Assembly: GCA_003577365.1 (NCBI GenBank)
Contig: QEUY01000323.1
Coordinates: 1 to 5,401 of the forward strand
DNA from: Chloroflexota bacterium
GTDB lineage: Bacteria > Chloroflexota > Anaerolineae > Caldilineales > Caldilineaceae
Reading direction: 5' to 3'
Length of the DNA stretch: 5,401 bases
Shown: in pieces, positions 5,351-5,401 of the stretch
Layout: the number at the start of each line of letters is the position of its first letter
Position numbering within the stretch: the first letter of the stretch is position 1
Notes under the pieces: generated by a model
Databases searched by the model: none
Told to the model about the DNA's origin: nothing
What the model saw: only the letters and a program-made list of their open reading frames with translations
Made by a program: the position numbers and the translations under genes

Positions 5351-5401
5351 GCGCACATGCGTTGCACCTGCAAGGTGCGATGCATGTGCAAGGTGCAACG
5401 C
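5351..5401. repeat. Dense short repeats and palindromes at the right edge
   Basis: Several overlapping repeats: GCGTTGCACCT (5359-5369) inverted at 5391-5401; GCACATGC (5353-5360) inverted at 5382-5389; GCACCT (5364-5369) inverted at 5373-5378 around GCA; and a direct repeat TGCAAGGTGC at 5369-5378 and 5387-5396 (18-bp period). The array runs into the window edge and probably continues. It may be an intergenic palindromic element, the edge of a mobile element, or a regulatory region for hsdM. Confidence 0.55.

Noticed and set aside
1..5401. hsdR restriction subunit, CRISPR array, or autonomous transposase
   Set aside because: No helicase or nuclease motifs of HsdR, no regularly spaced repeats and no transposase coding sequence are present on either strand.

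Overview
The window comes from a GC-rich bacterial chromosome. Both flanks are GC-rich with GC-biased third positions, while the specificity gene in the middle is clearly AT-richer. Nothing here fixes the taxon. The RHS protein, with a Cys-rich insert and a Pro/Ala-rich tail, would suit a large-genome environmental lineage such as Myxococcota or another deltaproteobacterial group. The hsdM type also occurs in Chloroflexota and others. This placement is inference.

Layout. On the + strand, 2-1171 is the 3' end of an RHS/YD-repeat gene entering from the left edge: end of the RHS core, a short variable C-terminal domain, and a long proline/alanine-rich tail. A gap at 1172-1591 holds a run of inverted repeats, including a perfect 15-bp-stem hairpin, and at most a doubtful 51-codon ORF. 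The rest is a minus-strand operon read from right to left: hsdM (5291-3558), an AbrB-type antitoxin (3271-2996), a PIN-domain toxin (3015-2581) and hsdS (2584-1592). The last three genes overlap, by 20 bp and then by an ATGA junction. hsdR is not present and could only lie outside the window.

Most interesting points. (1) A complete AbrB/PIN toxin-antitoxin module sits between the methylase and specificity genes of a type I restriction-modification locus. It has its own near-consensus sigma-70 promoter and a stop/start overlap with hsdS, so hsdS expression is probably tied to the toxin-antitoxin promoter. (2) A 163-bp MITE-like element with imperfect terminal inverted repeats and a 13-bp internal inverted repeat lies at the 3' end of hsdM. 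It is flanked by a perfect 14-bp direct repeat that encodes the same residues (MTAV) on both sides. It appears to have inserted just before the original hsdM stop, supplied a new stop, and landed between hsdM and the toxin-antitoxin promoter. (3) HsdS ends inside its second target-recognition domain and lacks the distal conserved region, so the specificity subunit is probably broken or altered. (4) The GC-rich central helix of hsdS lies between two AT-rich target-recognition domains, a mosaic pattern suggesting domain exchange.

How the genes would work together: HsdM and HsdS would form a sequence-specific adenine methyltransferase, and with HsdR (unseen) a restriction enzyme. The toxin-antitoxin pair could stabilise the locus against loss or sense its disruption. 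The convergent RHS gene encodes a secreted or surface polymorphic-toxin-like protein and is functionally separate, but the grouping fits an accessory defence and competition region.
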